A program made the position numbers and the translations under genes. From Ganoderma boninense (Eukaryota; Basidiomycota; Agaricomycetes; Polyporales; Polyporaceae), in assembly GCA_002900995.3 (NCBI GenBank), contig PJEW03000041.1, positions 1-15,424 on the forward strand: 15,424 nucleotides of DNA. Reading direction: 5' to 3'. Shown one piece after another: positions 15,371 to 15,424 of the stretch; within the stretch, counting starts at the first letter, position 1, and each line of letters opens with the position of its first letter. A model generated the notes under the pieces. The model searched no databases and was not told where the DNA came from. It saw only the letters and a program-made list of their open reading frames with translations.

Positions 15371-15424
15371 ACATCTCGTGACAGTTTGTTGACGCGACGG
15401 CACGCCACCGTATGAAAGCGTCTC

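Larger units (their letters stand above)
14983..15424 (+). mobile_element. Possible inserted LTR or promoter-like segment interrupting element 3
   Basis: Gag-like coding gives way at TGTGGTAAGG (14983) to non-coding sequence of different texture, continuing to the window edge. It starts with TG as an LTR would and holds six GATAA/TTATC motifs, several palindromes and three CACGTG boxes. No TATA or second end is visible, so an LTR of a further nested element is only the leading guess; an ordinary gag terminus plus untranslated region is the alternative. Confidence 0.35.

Noticed and set aside
1..15424. tRNA, rRNA or CRISPR-like arrays
   Set aside because: No cloverleaf, rRNA-like conserved block or regularly spaced repeats was seen on either strand.

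Overview
The window looks like a transposon-rich stretch of a filamentous basidiomycete genome, probably Agaricomycotina. Two host genes carry short introns (about 55-92 nt) with TACTAAC/CTRAY-type branch points. One of them is a fungal secreted SurE-like phosphatase. All the mobile elements resemble known fungal retroelements. No prokaryotic signal (operon, CRISPR, Shine-Dalgarno) is present.

Layout. Positions 1-837 hold no recognisable gene and probably include the promoter of the next one. A small three-exon gene for a secreted, Ser/Thr-rich, possibly GPI-anchored protein starts at 838. A complete Ty3/gypsy chromovirus (1571-8095, element 1) sits in its last codons. It has 460/461-bp LTRs, a 5-bp target duplication (CGTTG), gag, and a pol containing protease, reverse transcriptase, RNase H, integrase and a chromodomain. 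The displaced tail of the host gene resumes at 8101. On the minus strand lies a six-exon SurE-like gene (8316-9588). Its start is missing because a Tad-like LINE begins there (about 9588). The LINE carries an intact ORF1 with zinc knuckles and the start of an endonuclease ORF2. ORF2 is cut off near 11820 by a second LTR retrotransposon (element 3), which has a TATA box at 12370, a candidate LTR end/PBS at 12929-12951 and a large gag-like ORF to 15057. Near 14983 the gag-like sequence gives way to a palindrome-rich segment with clusters of GATA and CACGTG motifs, possibly the LTR of a further nested element. The picture is therefore host genes, LINE in SurE, LTR element in LINE, and possibly another element in that, with element 1 inserted independently.

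Most interesting points. Element 1 carries a full set of readable replication and expression signals. An 11-nt perfect complementarity joins the predicted mRNA 5' end (1846-1856) to the site 2 nt after the 5' LTR (2033-2043), the signature of Tf1/sushi-type self-priming. A 10-bp palindrome around the predicted start displays that primer in its loop. Gag and pol are joined by a textbook -1 frameshift site (GGGTTTC, then the gag stop, then a hairpin 5 nt downstream). From the predicted start to 3001 there is no ATG in any frame for 1155 nt, although the gag frame is open from 2398, which suggests non-AUG initiation of an N-extended Gag. Pol is broken by four small losses of 1-2 nt although the LTRs are nearly identical, so these may be recent decay or sequence errors.
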